Shown piece after piece: positions 1 to 6,029 of a stretch of DNA of 6,926 nucleotides. The position numbers and the translations under genes were made by a program. The first letter of the stretch is position 1, and each line of letters begins with the position of its first letter. The notes under the pieces are model-generated. The model searched no databases. It was not told the DNA's origin and saw only the letters and a program-made list of their open reading frames with translations. Source of the stretch: Candidatus Omnitrophota bacterium (GTDB taxonomy: Bacteria > Omnitrophota > Gorgyraeia > Gygaellales > Profunditerraquicolaceae); the NCBI GenBank assembly GCA_018818365.1, contig JAHISH010000206.1:1-6926 (forward strand). The letters are read 5' to 3'.

Positions 1-628
1 AATCTAAACGCTTTTTAAAAACCCAGTAGTAACTTAACAATAACAGAGGAAAAACCAGGCTATTCTCTCTCGACAAAAGAGCAAATACGAAGGCGATCAA
101 CATAATAATATAAAAATAAGTCTTACGCGAATCGATATACATTAAATAGAAAATAAAGCTTAGCAGTATAAATAAAGTCACCAGGATATCCGCCCGACCC
201 GCTATAAACGATACTGCCTCAACATGTACCGGGCAAACTATGAAAAAAAGACTGGTAAATAGAGAAATAAAGGCATTTTTATAAAGAATGTTTAGCAACC
301 AAAAAAGTGACCAACCCACTAAAATATGGAGAAAAACACTTGTTAGATGATAACCCATTGGATTTAATTTCCATATCGAATAATCCGCCATATAGGTCAA
401 CAATTGAAGAGGCCGATAAAACCCTACTCTTTGCCCTACCCCATAAACAATATCCTGCGTAAGAATTTTCGTTACGCCTTGCCAATTTCTTATAAAGTTA
501 TTGTTTACTATCATAAAATTATCGTCCCAGATAAATTTACTATTCAGGGAATTTCCATACGAAAAAAAACATAAAAAAGCAATTAAAGCAAGAGACGTGT
601 AGACAAAAATTTGGTTTTTATTTTGCAT
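1..628 (-). CDS. TMTC/PMT-like GT-C membrane glycosyltransferase, N-terminal part
   Basis: I translated this frame by hand. It is open from an ATG at 628-626 to the left edge, giving 209 residues without a stop, so the C-terminus is missing. Residues 8-24 form a first membrane segment. It is followed by NSLNSKFIWDDNF with adjacent acidic residues D35 and D36, then FYRPLQLLTYM (70-80), LNPMGYHLT (88-96) and a long hydrophobic run. Next come CPVHVEAVSFIAGRAD (132-147), more membrane helices, and SRENSLVFP (186-194). This order is characteristic of TMTC-type proteins, which are GT-C glycosyltransferases that use a polyprenyl-phosphate sugar donor outside the cytoplasmic membrane and usually carry C-terminal TPRs. 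The acidic pair in the first external loop is the expected catalytic site. The TPR part would lie beyond the window. The gene is AT-rich (two hand-counted lines gave 33% and 27% GC) and has its own likely promoter, so it is probably not co-transcribed with the operon. The substrate is unknown. Confidence 0.85.
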   Translation of the reverse strand, partial: MQNKNQIFVYTSLALIAFLCFFSYGNSLNSKFIWDDNFMIVNNNFIRNWQGVTKILTQDIVYGVGQRVGFYRPLQLLTYMADYSIWKLNPMGYHLTSVFLHILVGWSLFWLLNILYKNAFISLFTSLFFIVCPVHVEAVSFIAGRADILVTLFILLSFIFYLMYIDSRKTYFYIIMLIAFVFALLSRENSLVFPLLLLSYYWVFKKRLD

Positions 629-650
629 CGTCCAAATACAATTGAAGATG

Positions 651-697
651 CTCTGTTAATATACTCTCTGTTAAAAAATTATAACATAAAAACAGAG
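651..697. repeat. CTCTGTT heptamer: two direct copies and one inverted copy around the promoter
   Basis: On the + strand CTCTGTTAA occurs at 651-659 and again at 666-674, 15 bp apart. The inverted copy AACAGAG lies at 691-697. The second direct copy and the inverted copy flank the -10 element at 678-683 with near symmetry. This looks like an operator for a dimeric regulator, or it could fold as a weak stem in the leader. Both the repeats and the spacing are directly visible; the regulatory role is inferred. The region is AT-rich, so some similarity may be chance. Confidence 0.4.
678..686 (-). promoter_or_regulatory. Extended -10 promoter for the glycosyltransferase gene
   Basis: The minus strand reads TGT TATAAT at 686-678, a perfect sigma70 -10 hexamer with the extended TG element. 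No good -35 hexamer lies 16-18 bp upstream, which is usual for extended -10 promoters. It would start transcription about 40 nt before the ATG at 628. This fits the change in composition between this gene and the upstream SGNH gene. Confidence 0.5.
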
Positions 698-707
698 TTA
701 TGAACCC

Positions 708-723
708 CTATCCGTGCGGATAG
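708..723. repeat. Perfect 7-bp inverted repeat
   Basis: CTATCCG at 708-714 and CGGATAG at 717-723 are separated by 2 bp. Neither strand has a T-tract directly after it, so it is not a convincing intrinsic terminator. It lies just upstream of where the -35 region of the 678-686 promoter would be, which makes an operator possible. No other terminator is evident between the SGNH gene stop at 860 and this point. Confidence 0.35.
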
Positions 724-859
724 TACTCCGATTTTCTTGAAGCCTGCCGATGGGTTAAATTTCCAGGTCGCTTCTGGACTAAATCGATACCCGGAGAATT
801 TCCTATTGCAGAAGCACTACAATACCGAAGCCCAGATAGACGGCATAAGCAGAAATAAG

Positions 860-2422
860 TTAATGGAACGCACGCACTTGTATTTTTATTTTTTCATAAA
901 GATACGAAGCGGTTAACTCATGCCCGAAATCGGTAAGGTGCACATAATCCCACCAGACAAATCCCCGGTCATAATTTTCTAGAAGGTACCCGTGCAAATC
1001 GATTGTGGTGATTCCCTCTCTTTCACCGACCTGTTTCATCGTCCGATGAGGGCTCAACCTGCCCTCCCACGCAGATTCAATAGAATTGGCCTCAAGCACA
1101 AAGATAGTCTTAATATTCCGAAGATTATTTACCCTTATAAATCTCTCTAGATTAGAAGCAAAAATATCATGGTCAGAATCATTGTTCGACAAATTAATCA
1201 CCACCATTTGAGGATGAAGATCTATCCATTCCTTCAGATAGAGATCTAACAACCGAGAAGAATCCACCCCAGAAATCCCCGCATTGATACACTTATAACG
1301 TACCCCTTCCCCTTCTGCGGCATTAAGCTTTCTTTCCAGGAGGCTTATAAATGCTTCCGAGTCTCTTGAAGCCCCCGCCCCCCAAGTTTGAGAAGTCCCT
1401 ATAAATAATATTTTAAAGGGATCGCCGATTTCTTGGTTCTCTGCCATATTCTGGATATTTCTCACCACAAATTCCTGCGACGCCTTCTCCCAGTATTTCT
1501 TCTCAGCCATAAGAAACTTTCCATGCATGGAGTTATCAAAAACGTCACGGTTCGGATATCGCGATGAGAAGTAAAAGTAGTCAAATAGTAAAAAAACAAG
1601 CAGTGCCATTGCGCTCACTATATAGAAACTATTCAGATACGACATAAAAATGGGCACCGCTACCTTACGCGTAATCCGGGCTACGAGAAAAAGTCCTGCG
1701 GTACTCGATAGTAGCAACAAAAGAAAGAGGAAGAATGCCTTTAGATTCTCATTGCCGAACGCCTCTCGAATAATAACATCCGAATCTTTCAGCTTGATGA
1801 CAATATCATCAATGAATACTTCTTCTTGCCCGCTTCGGAAACCAATAAATTGCTCCTGTCGTAACGAAACTTTAAACCGCCCGATAAACGCTTTATTTAA
1901 CCAGAGCGAGACATCCTCGTCACCAAACGCCATCTTAAAATGGCCCCATGATTCCGGCTGCGTCTTGATATCTTTTAGTTCCTCCCCATATTTAAATTCT
2001 CCCTTTTCGTTACAAAAGAAGAACTTATCGCTAAATAAACTATTGCGGCTGATTCTTATCCCCGCAAACCCTTCCTTATTCTTGTTAAAAATAAACGACA
2101 GGTACGCGTTGTCCTTCAACAGGAAATCGAATTCTATCTCCCGCGGATTAATCGAGTCCCTGTAGAGCACCTCCTGGAATCCGTGCCATCTGCCTAGATT
2201 CAAATACTGGCGCGCCAATGAATTTCTTGAGCCTAAGAATCCAAATCCCCCACACACAGACTTTTCCAGAAGCGTCTTGGATACCACCCATCGCCCATTT
2301 CGATAAAGCGTGTTACGTAAAGATAAGAACCCTCTTGAAGACAGATACGCTGTCAATACTATAAAAAATAACAGCCCAAGAAGCCTTGCCTGATCTTTTC
2401 CGAAACCTCGTATTGCATTCAT
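860..2422 (-). CDS. Membrane-anchored SGNH hydrolase/acyltransferase-like protein with LamG-like domain
   Basis: This is a complete 520-residue protein. A basic N-terminus leads to membrane segment 1 (about 14-28). A soluble beta-rich stretch follows at about 90-215, with INPREIEFDF, the WGHFKMAFGDEDVSLWLN region and EEVFIDDIVIKLK, which resembles LamG/concanavalin-like glycan-binding domains. Membrane segments 2 (about 229-250) and 3 (about 262-286) come next. Residues 335-515 form an SGNH domain: GTSQTWG with nucleophile S344, NAGISG (380-385), NLSNND (410-415) and DYVH with D492 and H495. The full catalytic set is present. With the N-terminus inside, this topology puts both the LamG-like and SGNH domains outside the membrane. 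The family includes esterases and O-acyltransferases acting on surface glycans; the substrate is unknown. The start has a good Shine-Dalgarno (2430-2435, 7-nt spacing). It lies 211 bp after the preceding SGNH gene and may be translated separately from the main operon. Confidence 0.85.
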   Translation of the reverse strand: MNAIRGFGKDQARLLGLLFFIVLTAYLSSRGFLSLRNTLYRNGRWVVSKTLLEKSVCGGFGFLGSRNSLARQYLNLGRWHGFQEVLYRDSINPREIEFDFLLKDNAYLSFIFNKNKEGFAGIRISRNSLFSDKFFFCNEKGEFKYGEELKDIKTQPESWGHFKMAFGDEDVSLWLNKAFIGRFKVSLRQEQFIGFRSGQEEVFIDDIVIKLKDSDVIIREAFGNENLKAFFLFLLLLLSSTAGLFLVARITRKVAVPIFMSYLNSFYIVSAMALLVFLLFDYFYFSSRYPNRDVFDNSMHGKFLMAEKKYWEKASQEFVVRNIQNMAENQEIGDPFKILFIGTSQTWGAGASRDSEAFISLLERKLNAAEGEGVRYKCINAGISGVDSSRLLDLYLKEWIDLHPQMVVINLSNNDSDHDIFASNLERFIRVNNLRNIKTIFVLEANSIESAWEGRLSPHRTMKQVGEREGITTIDLHGYLLENYDRGFVWWDYVHLTDFGHELTASYLYEKIKIQVRAFH

Positions 2423-2429
2423 AATGAAG

Positions 2430-2435
2430 CTCCTC
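2430..2435 (-). promoter_or_regulatory. Shine-Dalgarno GAGGAG, partly inside a hairpin
   Basis: The minus strand reads GAGGAG seven nt before the ATG at 2422. Its first four bases belong to the 3' arm of the 2432-2451 hairpin, so folding of the RNA would block part of the site. Confidence 0.6.
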
Positions 2436-2451
2436 GGGCTAAAGCCCGAGG
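2432..2451. repeat. Strong GC-rich hairpin next to the SGNH start codon
   Basis: CCTCGGGCT (2432-2440) and AGCCCGAGG (2443-2451) are a perfect 9-bp inverted repeat with a 2-bp centre; the realistic fold is an 8-bp stem with a 4-nt loop. On the minus strand it reads as a hairpin with a TTTA loop followed by AGCTTCATT. That form resembles the subterminal hairpins of IS200/IS605-type elements and REP-like palindromes. It has no T-tract on the minus strand, so it is not a normal terminator. Confidence 0.6.
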
Positions 2452-2483
2452 TTTCTCGAAGCCCTAAAAGCCGGATACTTGAA

Positions 2484-2531
2484 GCGGCCTCTACTCATCC
2501 GCGCCCTCAAAGGGCGCGGTTTTTAGGCCGC
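2484..2531 (+). terminator. Nested hairpin with T5 tract (terminator-like on + strand, or element-end palindrome)
   Basis: The inner stem pairs CCGCGCCCT (2499-2507) perfectly with AGGGCGCGG (2511-2519) around CAA and is followed on the + strand by TTTTT (2520-2524). An outer stem pairs GCGGCCT (2484-2490) with AGGCCGC (2525-2531). On the + strand this has the form of an intrinsic terminator, but there is no + strand gene for it to end. On the minus strand, where the genes are, the hairpin is preceded by A5 and not followed by Ts. It may therefore be a palindromic element end or a structured RNA rather than a working terminator. Confidence 0.45.
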
Positions 2532-2534
2532 GAA

Positions 2535-2562
2535 AGTATAAATACCGCCCCTGGGTGAGCAA
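2535..2562 (-). promoter_or_regulatory. Weak sigma70-like promoter candidate for the second SGNH gene
   Basis: The minus strand has TATACT at 2540-2535 (five of six to TATAAT) and TTGCTC at 2562-2557 with a 16-bp spacer. The -35 match is only three bases. If used, the transcript would begin just upstream of the nested hairpin and carry both hairpins as a leader of about 110 nt. Confidence 0.25.
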
Positions 2563-2591
2563 AAGTCGCGGCAACGCAAGGGCTGACTGAC

Positions 2592-2633
2592 GAGCCGTAT
2601 TAAAGTCTCCTAATGAAATACCCCGTACGGTCC
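2592..2633 (+). ncRNA. Group II intron domain V-like remnant (tentative)
   Basis: The + strand has GAGCCGTAT at 2592-2600 and CGTACGGTCC at 2624-2633. Group II intron domain V is a roughly 34-nt hairpin that in many bacterial introns begins GAGCCGTAT and ends CGTACGGTTC, so 18 of 19 proximal positions match in the right order. The AGC catalytic triad position (2593-2595) is present and a GAAA lies at 2615-2618. The differences are serious: the inner part is 23 nt rather than about 15 and does not form the normal distal stem with a GNRA loop, and the C in place of T breaks one pair. No reverse transcriptase is present. It is at best a decayed fragment lying antisense to the genes, and it ends exactly at the stop codon of the TPR-SGNH gene. 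Confidence 0.35.
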
Positions 2634-4130
2634 TTATGGGGAGCTTAACTCTAAGAGCAATTGGTCCGAGAATTCATTCTCATGAAAATACGCTTCTCTG
2701 TAAGGCACAATAAGATTCAATGCGACTATCTTCTCGTATACCATACTTGCTAAGATTCCATATCCCCTGGCGGTACAATGACCGTCTAACATAACGAGAT
2801 CATTCCATGCAAACTTATTTTCTTTCATCAATTCCCTAAATATCCTAGAACTATCGAGAAAAGGGATTGAGAGCCGCTGGGCGATGCCCTCTTGTAATCC
2901 AAGGAATGGATTATAACTCGGATAGTTAAGAAGGATTATGGGAATATCCTGGCGTTTACAAACTTTGACTATCTCTTCCGTATCGTAACGCATCCATTCT
3001 TTGATTTGTGTATTATTGCCTGATTGGGCATACGAAAACATCGCATAGTAGTCGTGCGCAATAGAAGAATGGGCTCTAAGGCCACGGAAGAAATCAACCG
3101 CTTCACGATATCGCTTAGTGCGGCAATAAAGTCGCGCCAAAAAGGAATAGCTTGAAACATTGGCAGGATATCGCAAAACATAATCCTTAAGAGACTGCAG
3201 CGCCTCTTCATACTTCCCTTGTTCTTCAAGAACAATTCCTACGGAAAAGGAGTATTCCGGATTCAAGATCGCTCCAGCCTTGCTCCATAAAAGAGCTCTT
3301 TCGAAATCGCCGTTTTCTTTATATATGTCTCCCATGTAGTAATAAAAACTCGATTCTGCGGGCTTGGCCCTAATTTTCCCTTTCAGCGTTGCGATCTCAT
3401 CTTTAAACTTTAATTGATCCGGATCGGCGACACGGTTTATTGCGGGAGCGCTTTTAAGCTCTTTCTCTACAAGGCGCAACGCCTTCACTACGCGTTCTTT
3501 GTGATCGTTAAGGAAAGAAGGAGCACCCAAAGAAGAAAAGGTGAGATCCGCCGGAGAAACACTGAGGAGTCTTGCGCGTAGCCTTTTTTGCGCCACGCGT
3601 TCTTTCACCTCATTGGTGAAGAGGACCGCCAGCTTTACGACCCTCATGCGATAAAGCTGATTATAAAAATAAGAAAAAAACTTATTCTTATTTTGATAAT
3701 CATGAAAACCCCAGTAGTTCCACTCATTCGCATTGCCGGTAAGCAGAACGATAATATCCGGTTCTACCTGCTCTATCCCGGCCTCCAGTGTCTTCAAAAG
3801 CTGACGGGTATTCTGCGCAGCGACCCCTCCATTAATGACCCTAATACATTCCCGAGAGAACGTGGTTCGTAAGCGTTTTTCCAATTGTCGGGGATAACTA
3901 AGTTCCTTCGGCGCTCCAAGACCGAAGGTAAATGAATCTCCGAGGCATAAGATGGTATGGCACTGCAGTAAAGGATGAAGGGATGCGGGGAGCTCTTTCT
4001 TAAAAAATCCTGCGCCGAACAAACGCAGGGCGAGCTCAAGAAGAACCGTTGCGGCGACGCACGCCGCGCATACGACTATAATTTTCTCTTTCGTATTATT
4101 TCTTTTCGAGGTTCTCCTTTCCTTCCGCAT
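2634..4130 (-). CDS. SGNH hydrolase-like protein with inserted TPR region (SxtL-like position)
   Basis: This is a complete 498-residue protein. A basic N-terminus (RKERRTSKR) and a hydrophobic segment at about 16-37 make a signal anchor. The SGNH blocks are ILCLGDSFTFG with nucleophile S66, VINGGVAAQN (98-107), LLTGNANEWN (129-138) and, near the end, LDGHCTARGYG with D449 and H451. The aspartate-histidine spacing is DxH, as in some glycan O-acetyl esterases/transferases, rather than the commoner DxxH. Between blocks III and V, residues about 255-375 contain TPR-like helix pairs such as YYYMGDIYKENGDFERAL, GKYEEALQSLKDYVLRYP and KRYREAVDFF. The protein is probably exported and membrane-anchored, acting on a surface glycan or on the carbamoylated product. 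It starts 6 bp after the carbamoyltransferase stop with only a weak A-rich ribosome site, which suggests translational coupling. The gene next to sxtI, J and K in saxitoxin clusters is also SGNH-type. Its substrate cannot be told from sequence. Confidence 0.85.
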   Translation of the reverse strand: MRKERRTSKRNNTKEKIIVVCAACVAATVLLELALRLFGAGFFKKELPASLHPLLQCHTILCLGDSFTFGLGAPKELSYPRQLEKRLRTTFSRECIRVINGGVAAQNTRQLLKTLEAGIEQVEPDIIVLLTGNANEWNYWGFHDYQNKNKFFSYFYNQLYRMRVVKLAVLFTNEVKERVAQKRLRARLLSVSPADLTFSSLGAPSFLNDHKERVVKALRLVEKELKSAPAINRVADPDQLKFKDEIATLKGKIRAKPAESSFYYYMGDIYKENGDFERALLWSKAGAILNPEYSFSVGIVLEEQGKYEEALQSLKDYVLRYPANVSSYSFLARLYCRTKRYREAVDFFRGLRAHSSIAHDYYAMFSYAQSGNNTQIKEWMRYDTEEIVKVCKRQDIPIILLNYPSYNPFLGLQEGIAQRLSIPFLDSSRIFRELMKENKFAWNDLVMLDGHCTARGYGILASMVYEKIVALNLIVPYREAYFHENEFSDQLLLELSSP

Positions 4131-4136
4131 TCTTTT

Positions 4137-5825
4137 TTAAAATTGATTTTTCTCGCAGACAAAGTTATCAAGCACAAGGCAATCCATTTGGCTGGTCATA
4201 AAACTTTTGATTGCATCTGCCGGCGAACAGACAATCGGTTCTCCCCGTAAATTAAAAGAGGTATTAATAAGAATCGGCACGCCGCTTAAAAAAGAGAACT
4301 CGTGAATAAGGCGCCAGAAGCGCGGGTTTGTATTTTTGTCTACAATTTGCACCCGCGCAGATCCGTCGACATGCGTCACCGCAGGGATCAATGATCTTTT
4401 TTTTTCCTTTACTTGTGCCGCTAAGAGCATAAACGGAGAAAATTGTTTCGCCGAGAAGAACTCTTCTGCTCGTTCCGCCAACACCGCAGGCGCATACGGA
4501 CGAAACGCCTCACGAAGCTTAACTCTCTGGTTTAATAATTTCTTCATGGCTGGATTGCAAGGATTAGCTACAATAGAACGATTTCCTAATGCCCGAGGGC
4601 CAAATTCCATCCTTCCTTGAAACCACCCTACAATTTTATTCTGATAGATTTTCTCTGCGACATATCGACACAGCTCATCCTCTGGGATTTCCCTGAACGC
4701 AATGCCCCTATGTGCAAACGCCCTTTTAATCTGAACAGGAGTGAAGGAAGGCCCCAAATAGGCATCATATATTCTTTTGCCGCGCGGAGTGCCTAAAAGG
4801 CTATGGTACGCCCATAACGCAGCTCCGACCGCACCGCCGCTATCTCCTGCAGCGGGCTGAATAAAAATATTTTTAAACAGCGCCTCTTCCGCGATTCTTG
4901 CGTTTGCCACACAATTCAAGAATAATCCCCCCGCAAGACACAAATTATCCATCTTTGTTTCAAACGCTGCCTGCCGGGCTAAAGAGAGCACCGCATCTTC
5001 GGTAAATTGCTGCAGGCTTGCCGCGATATCACAATGCCTTTGATTGATTTCTTCTCCTGGTATTCTTTCTTTTCCGAATAGCTTTAAGAAGCGCCTCCGA
5101 TACATGCGTCTGCCTTGATTGAACCCAAAGTAGCGCTGATCAATATGATAGCTCCCATCTGAAGCAACGGCAACCATCTTATCAAATTCATCGCGATAAC
5201 GAGGGCTTCCGTAACCGGCAAGCCCCATCACCTTTCCTTCTCCCTCCAATGCCTTAAAACCTAAGAATGTCGTCACCGCCGTATAGAGCAACCCTAGAGA
5301 GTCGGGGTAACGCATTTCCTTCTTGACCGAGATATCGTTCCCTTTGGCAACCCCATAGGTAGTAGTCGCCCACTCCCCCACTCCATCCGCCGTAATAAAC
5401 GCAGCTTCTTCGAAATCAGAGGCAAAGAATGCGCTCGCCGCATGGGACATGTGGTGGGGAGCGAAGAGAACCTTCTTTTTAAACCCAATTTCGTTCTCAA
5501 ACACCAACGGCATAATTAACCGCTCTTTAAGCCAATGGGGGATCGTATCGAGAAAGTTTTTTAACGAAAAAGGGAATGCCTGGAGATGTCCAGCAATGAC
5601 CCTATGGAATTTTAAAAATGGTTTTTCATAGAATACGATATAATCCACATCGGAAATAGTGCGATCCCCCTGCTGAAGGCAATAATTGACCGCATGGATA
5701 GGGAAAAGAGGAGAGCTCTTTTGTCGGTTAAAACGCTCTTCGGAAGCCGCGGAAACCAACTCGCCATCCTTAAGCAATGCTGCCGCTGAATCATGATAAA
5801 AACAGGAAACCCCTAAGATATTCAT
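4137..5825 (-). CDS. NodU/CmcH/SxtI-family O-carbamoyltransferase
   Basis: This is a complete 562-residue cytosolic enzyme of normal family length (Carbam_trans_N plus Carbam_trans_C). Family members transfer a carbamoyl group from carbamoyl phosphate, through a carbamoyl-adenylate, to a hydroxyl of a sugar or antibiotic precursor. The N-terminus MNILGVSCFYHDSAAAL is the classic start of the family and fixes the start codon despite a poor Shine-Dalgarno. The Kae1-like domain shows HHMSHAAS with H124 and H128, TADGVG with D147, and PAAGDSGGA with D328, the expected metal-site residues by analogy with TobZ. LAGGLFLN is at 298-304. The C-terminal YrdC-like domain has GRMEFGPRALGNRSI (404-418) and NTSFNLRGEPIV (521-532). 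No key residue is missing. It follows the SxtK-like gene by 25 bp and precedes the TPR-SGNH gene by 6 bp. The acceptor is unknown; the neighbouring amidotransferase-like and SGNH genes suggest a surface glycan. Confidence 0.95.
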   Translation of the reverse strand: MNILGVSCFYHDSAAALLKDGELVSAASEERFNRQKSSPLFPIHAVNYCLQQGDRTISDVDYIVFYEKPFLKFHRVIAGHLQAFPFSLKNFLDTIPHWLKERLIMPLVFENEIGFKKKVLFAPHHMSHAASAFFASDFEEAAFITADGVGEWATTTYGVAKGNDISVKKEMRYPDSLGLLYTAVTTFLGFKALEGEGKVMGLAGYGSPRYRDEFDKMVAVASDGSYHIDQRYFGFNQGRRMYRRRFLKLFGKERIPGEEINQRHCDIAASLQQFTEDAVLSLARQAAFETKMDNLCLAGGLFLNCVANARIAEEALFKNIFIQPAAGDSGGAVGAALWAYHSLLGTPRGKRIYDAYLGPSFTPVQIKRAFAHRGIAFREIPEDELCRYVAEKIYQNKIVGWFQGRMEFGPRALGNRSIVANPCNPAMKKLLNQRVKLREAFRPYAPAVLAERAEEFFSAKQFSPFMLLAAQVKEKKRSLIPAVTHVDGSARVQIVDKNTNPRFWRLIHEFSFLSGVPILINTSFNLRGEPIVCSPADAIKSFMTSQMDCLVLDNFVCEKNQF

Positions 5826-5850
5826 AGCCGTTTAGAAGAGAACGCTCGCT

Positions 5851-6012
5851 CTATATCCCTGCATAAATAAAAGAGATAATAACGCTGGGCCCAATATAGA
5901 ATACAAGAAACGCCAAGAAAACCAAGATAATAAGGATGGGAGCAAAAAAATAAGCTTTGTGTTTCTTGATAAGAAACAACATCTCCTTCAGCAAATACCA
6001 TAGTTTTTTCAT
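5851..6012 (-). CDS. DUF5989/SxtK-like small membrane protein
   Basis: This 53-residue protein begins MKKLWYLLKEMLFLIKKHK, has one membrane helix at about 20-43 and ends GPSVIISFIYAGI. A basic, tryptophan-containing amphipathic start, one helix and a small-residue plus FIY ending is the pattern of DUF5989 proteins, which occur beside NodU-type carbamoyltransferases, including SxtK in saxitoxin clusters. The function is unknown; a membrane partner for the carbamoyltransferase or its product is plausible. I chose the ATG at 6012 because it is preceded by a strong GGGAGG site with 4-nt spacing (AAAA) and the homology-like region starts there. The frame is also open upstream to 6195, which matters for a possible frameshift (see findings). 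It lies 17 bp after the SxtJ-like gene. Confidence 0.75.
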   Translation of the reverse strand: MKKLWYLLKEMLFLIKKHKAYFFAPILIILVFLAFLVFYIGPSVIISFIYAGI

Positions 6013-6029
6013 TTTGCCTCCCGATGCCG

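Noticed and set aside
279..485. 68-residue minus-strand reading frame
   Set aside because: It is in a different frame from the TMTC-like glycosyltransferase, whose translation through the same bases is clearly the real one.
762..778. TCCAG/CTGGA stem as the terminator of the second SGNH gene
   Set aside because: The stem is only 5 bp with a 7-nt loop and has no T-tract on the minus strand.
1650..2165. 171-residue + strand reading frame
   Set aside because: It lies wholly antisense to the second SGNH gene, has no recognisable domain, and its Ser/Asn/Arg-rich composition is typical of an antisense shadow.
2560..2633. Hammerhead-like CTGACGA followed later by GAAA, or a riboswitch leader
   Set aside because: The segment between the two motifs does not form the required stem II and no cleavage-site arrangement is visible; no riboswitch core that I know fits.
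3794..4039. 81-residue minus-strand frame inside the TPR-SGNH gene
   Set aside because: It overlaps the SGNH catalytic block I region in another frame and has no domain or ribosome site of its own.
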